Assembly (NCBI GenBank): GCA_025656675.1
Contig: JAHXHN010000001.1
Coordinates: 339,501 to 403,500 of the forward strand
Origin: Candidatus Thiodiazotropha sp. (ex Codakia rugifera)
Lineage (GTDB): Bacteria > Pseudomonadota > Gammaproteobacteria > Chromatiales > Chromatiaceae
Direction: 5' to 3'
DNA: 64,000 bases
The notes under the pieces were generated by a model. It was not told the origin of the DNA. It ran no database searches and worked only from the letters and a program-made list of their open reading frames with translations. The translations under genes and the position numbers were made by a program. Within the stretch, counting starts at the first letter, position 1, and each line of letters starts with the position of its first letter. This document shows positions 16,634 to 28,600 of the stretch, piece after piece.

Positions 16634-19600
16634 CTACTCCTCAGAAATCGCATTATAAGTCGCAAGCATGGCTGATGCTTCATTAGCGGATACCGGCTCG
16701 CTGAAGAAGGTACCCTGGATTTCATCACATTCAAGATTAGCCAGCACCATTTTCTGACTTTCAGTCTCAACACCTTCGGCTGTTACCTTCAATCGCAAGC
16801 TCTTTGCCAATGAAATGATGCCATTTATTATCGTTTGGTCATGCTCACTAGGAAGTGTGTCCTCAATAAATGAGTGATCAATCTTTATACTGTCGATAGG
16901 CAGCTTTCTCAGGTAGCTGAGAGATGAGAATCCCTTACCAAAATCATCCAGTGTAAAGTGTATCCCCGCCTCACTCATCTGCAGCATGGCGGGTTGAGTC
17001 CGTTCAAAGTTTTCCACCAATGCGCTTTCTGTAATCTCCAGCTCGATGAAAGAGGGGTCGATATCTATTTTTTTACAGCTATCGAGCACCTTCTCCGTCA
17101 GGTTCTTCTTGCGAAACTGCACTGCAGACAGATTGACAGCTACACGTAGATCTTTGTAACCCTGATCATGCCATGTTCTTAAATCCTGGCATGCCTGCTT
17201 CAATACCCAAATACCCAACTTATGAATTAACCCGGTGTGCTCAGCTACTGGAATAAACTCTGCCGGCGGTATCAAACCGACCTTCGCGTGTGGCCAGCGA
17301 GCCAGTGCCTCCATACAGATTATTCGTCCGCTCTTTACGTCTACTTTTGGTTGATAGACCAGTTCAAAATTGGAACGTACTATGGCCTTATGAAGTTGAC
17401 TTTCAAGCCATACTTTACGATAGGCGTCCCGATTGATCTCGTTTGAGAAGAAATGAATGTTATTGCTGCCCTGCAATCGCTTGGCTGCATAACGGGCTGA
17501 GCTGGCTTTTTGTAATAACCCAGCTGGCACTTCATCGTCGTGAGGATAGAGGGCTATACCAACACTGAACGACACGAACAGTTCCTGATCATTGATTTCA
17601 ATGGGTAACTTTAGATTGTTCAATATTCGCCTTACCGCCCATGTAACCGACTCAATGTCTTGTACGTCAGTCAATATCAGTGCGAACTCATCATTATTGA
17701 CTCGAGAAATCGTGGAAGACTCTTTGTCATCCTGTTCATCGATAACCGCAACGGTGTCTGTAATTCTCAATGAATCAACCAACCGACCTGAAATTATCTT
17801 TAGAATTTGATCGCCAATTGTAAAGCCGAATGCTTCGTTGATACTGCTAAAGTCATCAATATCAATGGAGACCAGTGCTGCCGATTTGTGATACCGTTTA
17901 CATCGAGCAAGGACCTGCAGAATACGATCACTGAATATGAACTTATTAGGTAATCCGGTGAGCTCATCTTTTCCTTCACGACGCTTGATCTCTTCACGAC
18001 TGTATTCCAGCTCGGATTCCAGGTTCCTTACGATATCCTCCAGTCGATGAATCTCACTCTTAAGTACTTTACCTGCATCCTCATCCACAGGTTTTAATTC
18101 AACCTTTTTGTTTTCACTGTTCTCTCTTGCTATTGCTCGCTCCTGTTCAGTCAACTCAGCATCCCATGTAATTACACGATTCCGGCCCTGCTCCTTAGCC
18201 AGATAGAGCGCTTCGTCAGCATTATTAATAAGGAGCATCGGGTCATCAATTCCTTCTGTAAACTCCGCCATACCGAAGCTTGCAGTTACTGTCCTTTTAT
18301 CAGTAAACAGATCGTGGCCTTTCTGTTGAATCTCCATACGTAACCGTTCAGCAACGACCATGGCTTGTTCCTGGTCTGCATGAGGCATCACCAGTGAAAA
18401 CTCTTCACCCCCATAACGACAGACCACATCCTCCGGCCTGGAGTTAACAATCAGAGTTTCAGCAACAAACTTGATGACCTTGTCGCCATTAGAATGGCCA
18501 TACTGGTCATTGATCGATTTAAAATGATCGATATCGATCATCATAAAGACTAATCCACTTCCCTCATTCCTTGCTGCTTCAAAAATAACATCGTATCTTT
18601 CGAAGAAAGCACGTCGATTGAAACAACCAGTCAACGGATCCCGAGTAGCAAGCAACTCAAGTTCAACCGTTTTATCTCGCAGCGCCTTCTCTGAACTACG
18701 CAGTTTCTCGAGTGTTGATTGTAACTCCCTATGCTTTTTCTCCAGGTCCGTCATATCATCAAAAGTCGCCAACACGCCACGCGGATGACCCTTACCATCA
18801 AAGATGGGCGCAGTATTGACTGAAAATGTTCGTTCAATCTTGTTCTTCAACTCCAGGCGCATAGGGATACCGGTTTTCCGTTCCATGTTTTGCATACTGC
18901 TATGCCATGGATAGACATCGGCCTTGAGACCTCCCTCTCTTTTCTTCCATGCCAGTTCATCTGCACGTAGGCCGATCAATGCATCTGCATCAATATCGAT
19001 TTTTTCAGTGAATGAATCGTTAGCCAGAATAATCTGATCCTTCTCGTCCAAGATTATCAATCCCTCAGAAAGGGCATTGAAAGCGGATCGCACACGCTCT
19101 GGTATGACCGCTTTTGGATCAAGCTCCCGCAGCGTCCGCTTGATGAATATCAAGTAAAGGATGAATCCCATGAAGGCGACAAACAACAACAGACTGCCAA
19201 GCTTGCCAAATGACAGCCCACTCTGTTTATTGAGTGGCTTGAACGCAATTTCCAACGTCCCCCATCGATTATTGTTGGCCATGATCGGAACACGTACGTG
19301 TGTTGATGTGGATTTATCAAGTGGGACGTCAACCCAATGCGCCTCATGATCACCTGCAACCAATGAAGACCCTCTGTCATTATGTAACGCTACAGAAAGT
19401 ACATCGTCATTTCTATCAACCACCGTCTCAAGTGTCGTACGAACTATCATCAGATCATTGTTGGTTGCTGCTGATGAAACCTGTACAGCCAGAGATTCAC
19501 AAAATTTCTTTCTTGCATCGAGCGCTGTCTTGTTTTCATCAGGTACGAATCCAATCAAACGCCCAACCAGGAGAATGCTTAAAGTCAGCATTACCAACCC

Positions 19601-19636
19601 TATGGATATCTTTATTGTTGGGCTAAGACGCAACAT
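16634..19636 (-). CDS. Membrane PAS-GGDEF-GGDEF-EAL c-di-GMP enzyme
   Basis: 1000 residues, from the N-terminus: a transmembrane helix (16-33), a ~110-residue periplasmic sensor, a second helix (~145-165) and a PAS domain (~190-300). Next comes an intact GGDEF (RYGGEEF near residue 408, RxxD site RPED just before it). A second GGDEF follows whose motif has decayed to VNNDEF (~644) and is probably regulatory. The EAL domain has MEALARW (~776) and TLDDFGKGFSSLSYLRKL (~895), so phosphodiesterase residues are present. Both synthesis and breakdown are possible. Its start lies 2 nt after the stop of the giant surface protein, so the two are coupled, suggesting c-di-GMP control of that protein's use. 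Confidence 0.93.
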   Translation of the reverse strand: MLRLSPTIKISIGLVMLTLSILLVGRLIGFVPDENKTALDARKKFCESLAVQVSSAATNNDLMIVRTTLETVVDRNDDVLSVALHNDRGSSLVAGDHEAHWVDVPLDKSTSTHVRVPIMANNNRWGTLEIAFKPLNKQSGLSFGKLGSLLLFVAFMGFILYLIFIKRTLRELDPKAVIPERVRSAFNALSEGLIILDEKDQIILANDSFTEKIDIDADALIGLRADELAWKKREGGLKADVYPWHSSMQNMERKTGIPMRLELKNKIERTFSVNTAPIFDGKGHPRGVLATFDDMTDLEKKHRELQSTLEKLRSSEKALRDKTVELELLATRDPLTGCFNRRAFFERYDVIFEAARNEGSGLVFMMIDIDHFKSINDQYGHSNGDKVIKFVAETLIVNSRPEDVVCRYGGEEFSLVMPHADQEQAMVVAERLRMEIQQKGHDLFTDKRTVTASFGMAEFTEGIDDPMLLINNADEALYLAKEQGRNRVITWDAELTEQERAIARENSENKKVELKPVDEDAGKVLKSEIHRLEDIVRNLESELEYSREEIKRREGKDELTGLPNKFIFSDRILQVLARCKRYHKSAALVSIDIDDFSSINEAFGFTIGDQILKIISGRLVDSLRITDTVAVIDEQDDKESSTISRVNNDEFALILTDVQDIESVTWAVRRILNNLKLPIEINDQELFVSFSVGIALYPHDDEVPAGLLQKASSARYAAKRLQGSNNIHFFSNEINRDAYRKVWLESQLHKAIVRSNFELVYQPKVDVKSGRIICMEALARWPHAKVGLIPPAEFIPVAEHTGLIHKLGIWVLKQACQDLRTWHDQGYKDLRVAVNLSAVQFRKKNLTEKVLDSCKKIDIDPSFIELEITESALVENFERTQPAMLQMSEAGIHFTLDDFGKGFSSLSYLRKLPIDSIKIDHSFIEDTLPSEHDQTIINGIISLAKSLRLKVTAEGVETESQKMVLANLECDEIQGTFFSEPVSANEASAMLATYNAISEE

Positions 19637-19638
19637 CT

Positions 19639-22600
19639 TTATCTCTGCCTGAAAGGTGTTTGTTTTTTCTGTTTGTTCTTCCGGTCAAACAACTTGGCCA
19701 GACGTTTTTCCTCCGGATCATCATCTGGAATATCATCCTGATCATCACGTCGCTTGGCATGCGCAGACAGCACTGGCAATGGATCGATTTGACGCCATAG
19801 TGGTGTAAAAGAGAGAAAACTGGCTGAGAGCACACCAGCACGCAACAGCCAAGCCACATAGCCTGCTGAAAGTGCCAAGGTACTAAAGGTTGCTGACTGA
19901 AAAATCAAACCATCATCTGATGCCTGTTGACCTTGATGATCGGACATCTCCTGATTCATGGAGTCAAGTAGATTCCATATTGAAGCAGGCACTTCGATCA
20001 ACTCACTGCTCACTGTATTGAAAGTGGGCAGTTCATTGGGTGCAACTGGGACCGGTGTAAGCCGGGCCTGATAATAATCAAACTGGGATTTATTATGACT
20101 TTCGCTACCGAACAAGGCCGTTGAAAACCGTTCTATAACATTACGTTCTGTCTCGATAATTGCTCTGACCTGAATATCCCGTTCAGGTTGCAGATCCTCT
20201 TCAATTTCCTCTATGCTCTCAAAGGTTGCATCAACTGTAGTCGCAGCTATCTCCTGCGGTTCCGGATTGCTGACATCACTAACCGGGGGATCATGTGGCT
20301 CCGTCGGTCCAAGATCAAATATTATCTCATCCAAATGGGGCACTTCAGGTTCCGGTATCTCATCAACCACTCTGCTTATGCCAACGCTGAATGATTTCAG
20401 GGAATACGAGCCGTCATCACTGGTTGCTCGTACGGTGATATCAAATTGTGAAAGATCTTGTGGCTTCGTGATTGACGTCAGGGTTACAACACCTGATGAA
20501 GGATCGATTGCAAACAGCCCGTTTGCATCCTCATCCAACGTATAGGTAACCCTGTTATTGGATACATCGAGGTCTTCAGCATAAGCAACTATACCGACAG
20601 CATTATCGATTTCTGTCGAAAGATTGATAATATCGGGGTCATCTTCCAAATCCGTTAACAGGCCCACATCGAATTCATCGATATCCGTGACCTCGATAGT
20701 GAATGACTGGCGGACCGTTCCACCCTTATCATCTGACACCAAGACCTCAACCTGATAGATATTATCCTGATCAGAATCCAGTGGATTCTCCGCATCCGGT
20801 GTATTGACAAATATCAACTCACCACTCTCAGAATCAATATTGAACAATCCGAGATCGGCACCATCATCAATGACAAATGAAACTGTTTCGTTATCAGGAT
20901 CAACCGCTGTCACCCTCGTCACTATAGCGGAATTTTCCTCAATTGTGAGCATGACATTGCCATCACCACTGTGACTGGTAATGACAGGATCATCGTTAAC
21001 TGCAACAACATTTATCGCTACAGTGTAACTGTTATTGCCACCGTTACCATCACTGATGCTGTAGGTAAAACTGTCGGCACCATAGTAATCAGTATCAGGT
21101 GCATAGCTGAAACTACCGTCACCATTTACCAACACACTACCGTGAGCAGAATTACTTTCAAGTTGATAGGTAACATCATCTCCATCGCCATCACTATAGA
21201 TCGGTAAATTGCCCGTGTAGATCGTATCTTCCAAGACATTGATACTGACATTTGAAGCCTCTGGCGGACTATTGATACTGGTCACCTCAATATTTACCGT
21301 GGCATCACTGGTCTGACCGTCGTTATCAGTGACACGATAAGTAAAACTGTCATTGAAGTTCTCTGAGCCGTTGTGTGTATAAATAAAGGTACCGTCGGCA
21401 TTCAGGGTAAAGGCCACGGATTGGGTTGGACCTGTGACCAGACTCACTGTCACCGGTGTATCACCCAGACCGGTATCGTTGCTCAGCACATCGGTAGCAC
21501 CACCAACCAGGCTGGTCGCTGTACCGCCCTCGACAACGCTGATCGTATCCGTCACCGCGACCGGTGTGGCATCACTCACAGGGGTGACATTGATTGTGAC
21601 CGTGGCATCGGCAGTCTGGCCGTCGTTGTCAGTGACACGGTAAGTAAAACTGTCACTGAAATTTTCTGACCCGTTATGGGTATAACTAAATGTGCCATCT
21701 GCATTTAGGGTAAAGGCCGCAGATTGAGTTGGACCTGTGATCAGACTGACAGTAACGGGAGTATCACTCAAGCCAGTATCGTTATTCAGGACTGTGCTGG
21801 CCCCACCATTAAGGGTGGTGATGGTTGCCCCTTCAGCCACCGTGATCGTATCTGCTACTGCGACCGGTGTGGCATCACTGACTGGCGTGACATTGATAGT
21901 GACTGTGGCATCACTGGTCTGACCGTCGTTATCAGTGACACGATAAGTAAAAGAATCTGTAAAATTCTCAGACCCATTATGGGTATAACTGAAGGTACCA
22001 TCCGCATTCAGGATAAAGGCTGATGATTGAGTGGGACCAGTCACAAGGCTGACAGTGACAGGGGTATCACCCAAACCGGTATCGTTGCTCAGCACATCCG
22101 TAGCACCACCGACCAGGCTGGTTGCTGTACCACCCTCGGCAACACTGATCGTATCCGCTACTGCGACCGGTGTAGTATCACTGACTGGCGTGACATTGAT
22201 CGTGACCGTGGCGTCACTGGTCTGGCCATCGTTGTCGGTCACACGATAAGTAAAACTGTCACTGAAGTTTTCAGTCCCGTTATGTGTATAGCTGAACGTA
22301 CCATCCGCATTCAGGCTAAACGCAGTGGATTGGGTTGGACCTGTGATTAAACTGACCGTAACAGGCGTATCACCTAACCCTGTGTCATTATTCAAAACCG
22401 TATTGGAACCACCAGCGAGCGTGGTGATCGTTGCCCCTTCAGCTACCGTGATCGTATCGGCTACCGCTACTGGTGTCGCATCACTGACTGGCGTGACATT
22501 GATCGTGACCGTGGCATCACTGGTCTGGCCATCGTTATCGGTCACACGGTAAGTAAAAGAATCTGTAAAATTCTCCGTGCCATTGTGTGTATAACTAAAG

Positions 22601-25600
22601 GTACCGTCGGCATTCAGGGTGAAGGCCGCAGATTGGGTTGGACCTGTGATCAGACTGACAGTAACGGGGGTATCACCCAAACCGGTATCGTTGCTCAGCA
22701 CATCGGTAGCACCACCGACCAGGCTAGTCGCTGTACCACCCTCGGCAACGCTGATCGTATCCGCTACTGCGACCGGTGTAGCATCACTGACTGGCGTGAC
22801 ATTGATCGTGACCGTGGCATCGCTGGTCTGGCCGTCGTTATCGGTCACACGGTAAGTAAAAGAATCTGTAAAATTCTCCGTGCCATTGTGTGTATAACTA
22901 AAGGTACCGTCGACATTCAGGCTAAACGCAGCGGATTGGGTTGGACCTGTGACCAGACTCACCGTCACCGGTGTATCTGCCAAACCGGTATCATTGCTCA
23001 GCACATCGGTAGCACCACCGACCAGGGTAGTTGCTGTACCACCCTCGTCAACACTGATCGTATCCGCTACCGCAACCGGTGTGGCATCACTGACTGGTGT
23101 GATATTGATTGTTACGGTTGCATCGGCAGTCTGACCGTCGTTGTCGGTGACACGATAAGTAAAACTGTCGCTGAAGTTCTCTGTGCCGTTGTGTGTGTAA
23201 GAGAAGGTACCGTCGGCATTCAGGGTAAAGGCTGCAGATTGGGTTGGACCTGTGACCAGACTCACTGTCACCGGTGTATCTCCCAAACCGGTATCGTTGC
23301 TTAACACATCGGTAGCACCACCAACCAGGCTAGTCGTTGTACCACCCTCGGCAACGCTGATCGTATCCGCTACTGCGACTGGTGTCTGATCAGAAACTGG
23401 GGTGACATTAATCGTGACCGTAGCATCACTGGTCTGACCATCGTTGTCGGTCACACGATAGGTAAATGAGTCCGTAAAGTTTTCTGAACCGTTATGTGTA
23501 TAGCTGAACGTACCATCCGCATTCAGGTTGAAAGCCGCAGATTGGGTTGGGCCTGTGACCAGGCTTACCGTGACGGGTGCATCATCTAACCCGGTATCGT
23601 TATTTAATACAGAATTGGAACCACCAACAAGCGTAGTGATCGTTGCCCCTTCAGCCACTGTGACCGTATCGGCTACCGCAACCGGGGTTGCGTCACTCAC
23701 AGGGGTGACATTGATCGTTACAGTCGCATCACTGGTCTGACCGTCATTGTCAGTGATGCGATAGGTGAAACTGTCTGTGAGGTTCTCCGAACCGTCATGG
23801 GTATAGCTGAAGGTCCCGTCATCATTGCCGGTCAGGGTACCGTTAGTCACATCCGTCACGAGTGAAACGATAACAGGCGTATCGTCCAGGCCAGTGTCGT
23901 TGTTCAGGACCGTGCTGAAACCACCATTCAGTGTGGTAGCCGTGCCGCCTTCTGCAACACTGATACTGTCGGCATTCGCTACGGGAGTGCTGTCACTGAC
24001 CAAGGTAAAACTGATGGTTGCCGCCAGGGTATTGGAGTCGGTATCGCCATCGTTGACAGTGACACTGAACGCCGGTGCCACTTCGTTACCATCATCGACA
24101 AACTGTACCGTGTTGGCCACCAGTTGGGTGCTATTAAAACTGCTGATCGAATTACCCGGATTACTGCTGAGCTGGAAGTAGCCGCCGGTCACACCACTGA
24201 GTGTATAGGTAAAGCTGCTGTCGTCCGGGTCGGTAATGCCGAAGTTGGCGCCAGAGAGGGTTACCGTCTGGCCTTCACTCAGCGTGAGTGAAGCGTTGTC
24301 GAGCACCGGTGCATCATTAACCGGGTTGACAGTAATCGTGAAGGTATCGCTGTCCTGTTCGCTGGTGGCATCGCCGGTCAACCCCGGGTCGGTCCCGCTA
24401 TTGCCCTGGTCGTTAGTGATGATGGTGAAATTGACATCGCCATTGAAGTCGGTGGTGGGTGTGAAGCTCAATGTTAAAAGGGCGGCATTGATATCGGTCA
24501 GGATACCGGTGAAGATCATGTTGGCGTCATCGGCACCGTCACCGGCGCTGAAAATCAGACCTGTGGTATCGCCCAGGGTCAGCAGGCCACCTGTGCCTAC
24601 ATTGAGCTGCACCTGCATGGTGCCGCCGTTATGATCGATATCACTGATCTGAATCTGATTCCCGCCTGTGAAATTCAACGTGACATTTTCATTCACGCTG
24701 CATGACGCGGGGACCAGGTTGACCGGTGCGTCATTGACAGGCTGACCATTCACCGAGAAGGTGATTGGGCCGATTATGTCTGTACCGTCACTGACGGTAA
24801 ACGCAAAGCTGGTCGCCGATGCATCATCGGAAAACCTGAAAGTCAAACGATTGTTGTCAATATCGTCCTGTGTAAATGTATCGCTGAGGCTCAGCGTTGA
24901 GCCGCTCAAACGCAAACTACCGCTCGACGGCAAGCTGGTCAGCGTATAGGTCAACTGCGCAGCAGAATTATCCACATCAGACACAGCAAGATAGCTATTC
25001 GTGATCGTGCGCGTACCTTCCTCAGGCACCGTCAGCGGGGAATTGGTCACGAGCATCAGCGAATCGTTGACCGGCGTATAGTTGATGGTTGCCGCCAGGG
25101 TGTTGGAATCTGAATCCCCATCATTGACTGTGACGCTGAACACCGGGGCTACTTCATCGCCGTTGTCGACAAACTGCACCAGACCACCTGTAAGGTCAGC
25201 ACTGGTGAAGCTGGTGATCGGGGTACCGGCCGCACTGCTCAATTGGAAGTAACCGCCACTGATACCGCTTACCGTGTAGGTAAAGGCTGTATCGTCTGCA
25301 TCGGTGACCGCAAAGTTGGCGTCACTGAGGGTGACAGTCTCGCCTTCATCCAAGGTGAGGCCGGCACTCGTGATTGATGGAGCATCATTACTGCCGTTGA
25401 TCGTAACGGTAACCGTAGCGGTATCGAAACCCCCATTGCCATCACTGATCTGGTAGGTAAAACTGTCATCCACACTGCTACCGGCACCCAGTCCATCAAA
25501 CTGACCGTTGGTATTGTAGGTATAGCTGCCGTTGGATTGAAAAGTGACTTGCGCGCCCGAAGCCAGGGTTACCGGAAATCCGGGTGTGTAGGCTCCCCCT

Positions 25601-28600
25601 TCAACCTGGGTTACCTGCAGACCATCTCCCTCCGGATCGCTGTCAATCCCGGATCCGGAGTCATCCGTTATGACATTTCCCGAAACAAAACCGTTTTCCG
25701 AAACGGAATTGGCGTTGTTTGTCGCCGTGGGAGCATCGTTCTGCGGATTGACGGTGATCGTCGATGTCGCGGTTGGACCACTTAGAACTAAACTGTCCTG
25801 TGCAAAGATATTGATGGTGCGATCACCCGCAGTCGGGTTTTGGGAGGTGTTTTCATAGGTGACGCCCCGCAACAGCGTTTGCAGGTCAGCTGCAGGCATT
25901 CCACCGCTGCCATCCAGCATGACATTAAAACCGGTGCCGTCGAAATCGAGTTCAAAACTGGTGCTGCCGACAGTGCGGATTACTGTATCGGAAACGCCAT
26001 AAGTAAAAGAGTATCCGGCGACCACGATCCGTTCACTGGCGCCATCCAGAAAATTCGCTAAGTTAATACTTAGGTTTTCATAGGCTGAACTATCGACATC
26101 ACTGATCGTCGCATCCGCATCGGCCACATTGACAGCCCCTGCGTCTTCCGTGAAGGTTGTTGCAAAGTCCACGCCCACACCATCAGCGCCATTTAAATCA
26201 ACTACCGGTGCATCATTCACCGAACTGACATTAAGGATCAGGTTCTGAGTAAGGCATGCGCCCCCATCGCCATCCGTTATATCAATTACGACACTGCGTG
26301 AACCGCTGGTTGGGTTCTCGATATTGCTGTTTTCATAAGTAATGTTCTGAACAAGAGCAGTGACGGCGGCCGGTGTTGCATTGATATTCAAGTTAACCGT
26401 CAACGGATTCAATCCTGTGCCGCCTGTATAGGTACCGATTACTGCACCACCATAGGTCACATCGCTGCCCGACACACCAATCTGGCCGGCATTTGTTCCT
26501 TCATTGCGTATAGAGAACACGTCCTCGGATGCTTGCAGACCGCTATCGACCTCGACAGTCAGTGATCCGCCGTTGAAATTGGCTGAATCGACATCACTGA
26601 CAACCGCATCACCCCCTTGTTCTAAAAGGACAATGCCGTCACCCTCTGTATAGTTATGGACATCACCATCAAGGTTGACCACAACCGGATCGTCGTTGAC
26701 AGCCGTAACAGTAATGCTTGCAGCTTCACCCCCAACGCTGAATGCGGTGGTGCCGCCAAACACCGATGTGTCCACTTTTGTCCCTGCGGTCCCTGAGGTC
26801 TGGTCCCAGGCACAGAAGGTAACGAATCCCATATCGGCATCCTGACCGTCTGGAACAAAGCGCAGACTGTCTGTCGCGCGCAAGAGAAGAGAATTCGTGC
26901 CCGAAACGGAATCGACAGCTGTCCAGCCGGAGCCGATATTGTACTCCCAGGTCCCGTTGCTGTTGTCGACATTAAGGATCGCTATGCCTTCGAGAGCACC
27001 TGCATCGATATCGGTAATTCGGTCGCCGCCATCGCTGGCAATAATATCGGCAATCGTGTTGCCACTGTTGTTGGTCTCGTCCTCGGATATAGCTGTGAGC
27101 GTCAGGAAACCGCTATTGTCGAGAACGGGGGCATCATTGACCGAATTGACAGTAATACCGACACTGCCGGTAACGCTGGTTTGATCGGCGGCAATCGTCG
27201 CAATCTCATCAGAAGAAAGTGCCCGGGTATAAATGCGTACTTCATCGATCAGGCCATTGAATTCAAAAGAGTTCGGGTCGTTACCGTGAGCGCCGATCGA
27301 AGTGTATGTGCCAAGTGCGTACGAGATGGAGCCTGTAACTGTTTGGGTCGCAACCTCGACCCCGTTTAGATAAGTGGTCATAGAGTTGGCCACGTCGTCG
27401 AAGGTAAAGGCAATATGGTTCCAGCCAGCGTCCAGCGTTCCCGTTGGAGTAATCCCTATAAAACCGGAGACATTATTGTGATAAAAGCCACCAACGCCTA
27501 GATTGTCAACCACAATCGCAATGTTGTCCCCCAGCGAGATGACATGTTGTTCACCGATATCCGCCGTATTCACCCACGCGGAAAGTGTTACGTTCGCCGG
27601 ATTTCCAAACATATCGTTGATTTGAACATAGTCGCTGATTCCGTCCAGTATCAGCACTTCTCCGCGTGTGCCATCGGTCACAGTCGTAGCGTTTCCAACA
27701 AGTGTACCGTTTTGTGAAATGCCAATGCTGTCATCGACGGCATTACCCGCGTCGAAGCTATAATAGCCCTCCAGTCCAGAGGCTTGGACTGTTGTTACAC
27801 TGATGTTTGCCGCACCATTGTAGTCGCCGGTTGGCGTAAATGTCATGCCTTCGAAGGCTGCGTTGAGGTCGCTTTCGCTTCCTTGCAGCACCATGTGCGA
27901 GCTACCGTTGCTGCCACCTGGAATAGAAAGTCCGGTGGTTTGCGAAAGGGTCAGGATGCCGTTTGTCGTTGTGAGCGTAACTTGCAGTGGGGAGTCGCTA
28001 GCGCCGGTGTCGCTTACTGTGATGGCATTGCCGTTTCCACTGGAAAAGGTGAGGGTGCCGTCCTCATCCACGTTTTGCGCACCCGGCAGAGATTGTGCCG
28101 GTTCACCGCCCTGATTGTTGATATTGATGGTAAGGACTTCATCATGGCTCAGGCTGCCTGAATCAGTCACACGGACTGTAACATCGTGTGAAATATTCGT
28201 TTCATAGTCGAGCAACGAACCGTTGGCGACGGTAATCACGCCGGTATTTGCATCAATGGCAAAACGACCGCCGGCATCATCAGTCAATGAGAAGGTCTGT
28301 GTATCTGCTGCATCAAGGTCATATACACCGATGACATCGGCAACACGTGTGCCATCGGCGGCATTTTCATAAATGCTTGCTGAACCGGTCGCCACGACTT
28401 TTGAAACGATACCGGTTAGAGCCGCATCGACATTTTCACTTTGCCATACTGCAACCACCTTACCTGAGGCTGTTTCAATAACTTCCGGTTTTTGCTGGTT
28501 TCCTGTTGTGGTTTCATTGACAACCACCTCACCGTCAATCTTGTTGCCGCTTGCATCAAATCGTTGCGCTAGAATGGCTGAGCCGCTACCGTCGCCGGCG

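Noticed and set aside
21285-23988. Regular ~300-bp direct repeats, checked as a possible CRISPR array or satellite
   Set aside because: The units are in one long coding frame and translate to VCBS domains; the period is far too long for CRISPR and there are no spacers.
20971-24949. Many plus-strand open frames of 60-240 codons opposite the giant gene
   Set aside because: They are antisense shadows repeated with the VCBS units, with no ribosome-binding sites and no protein-like composition.
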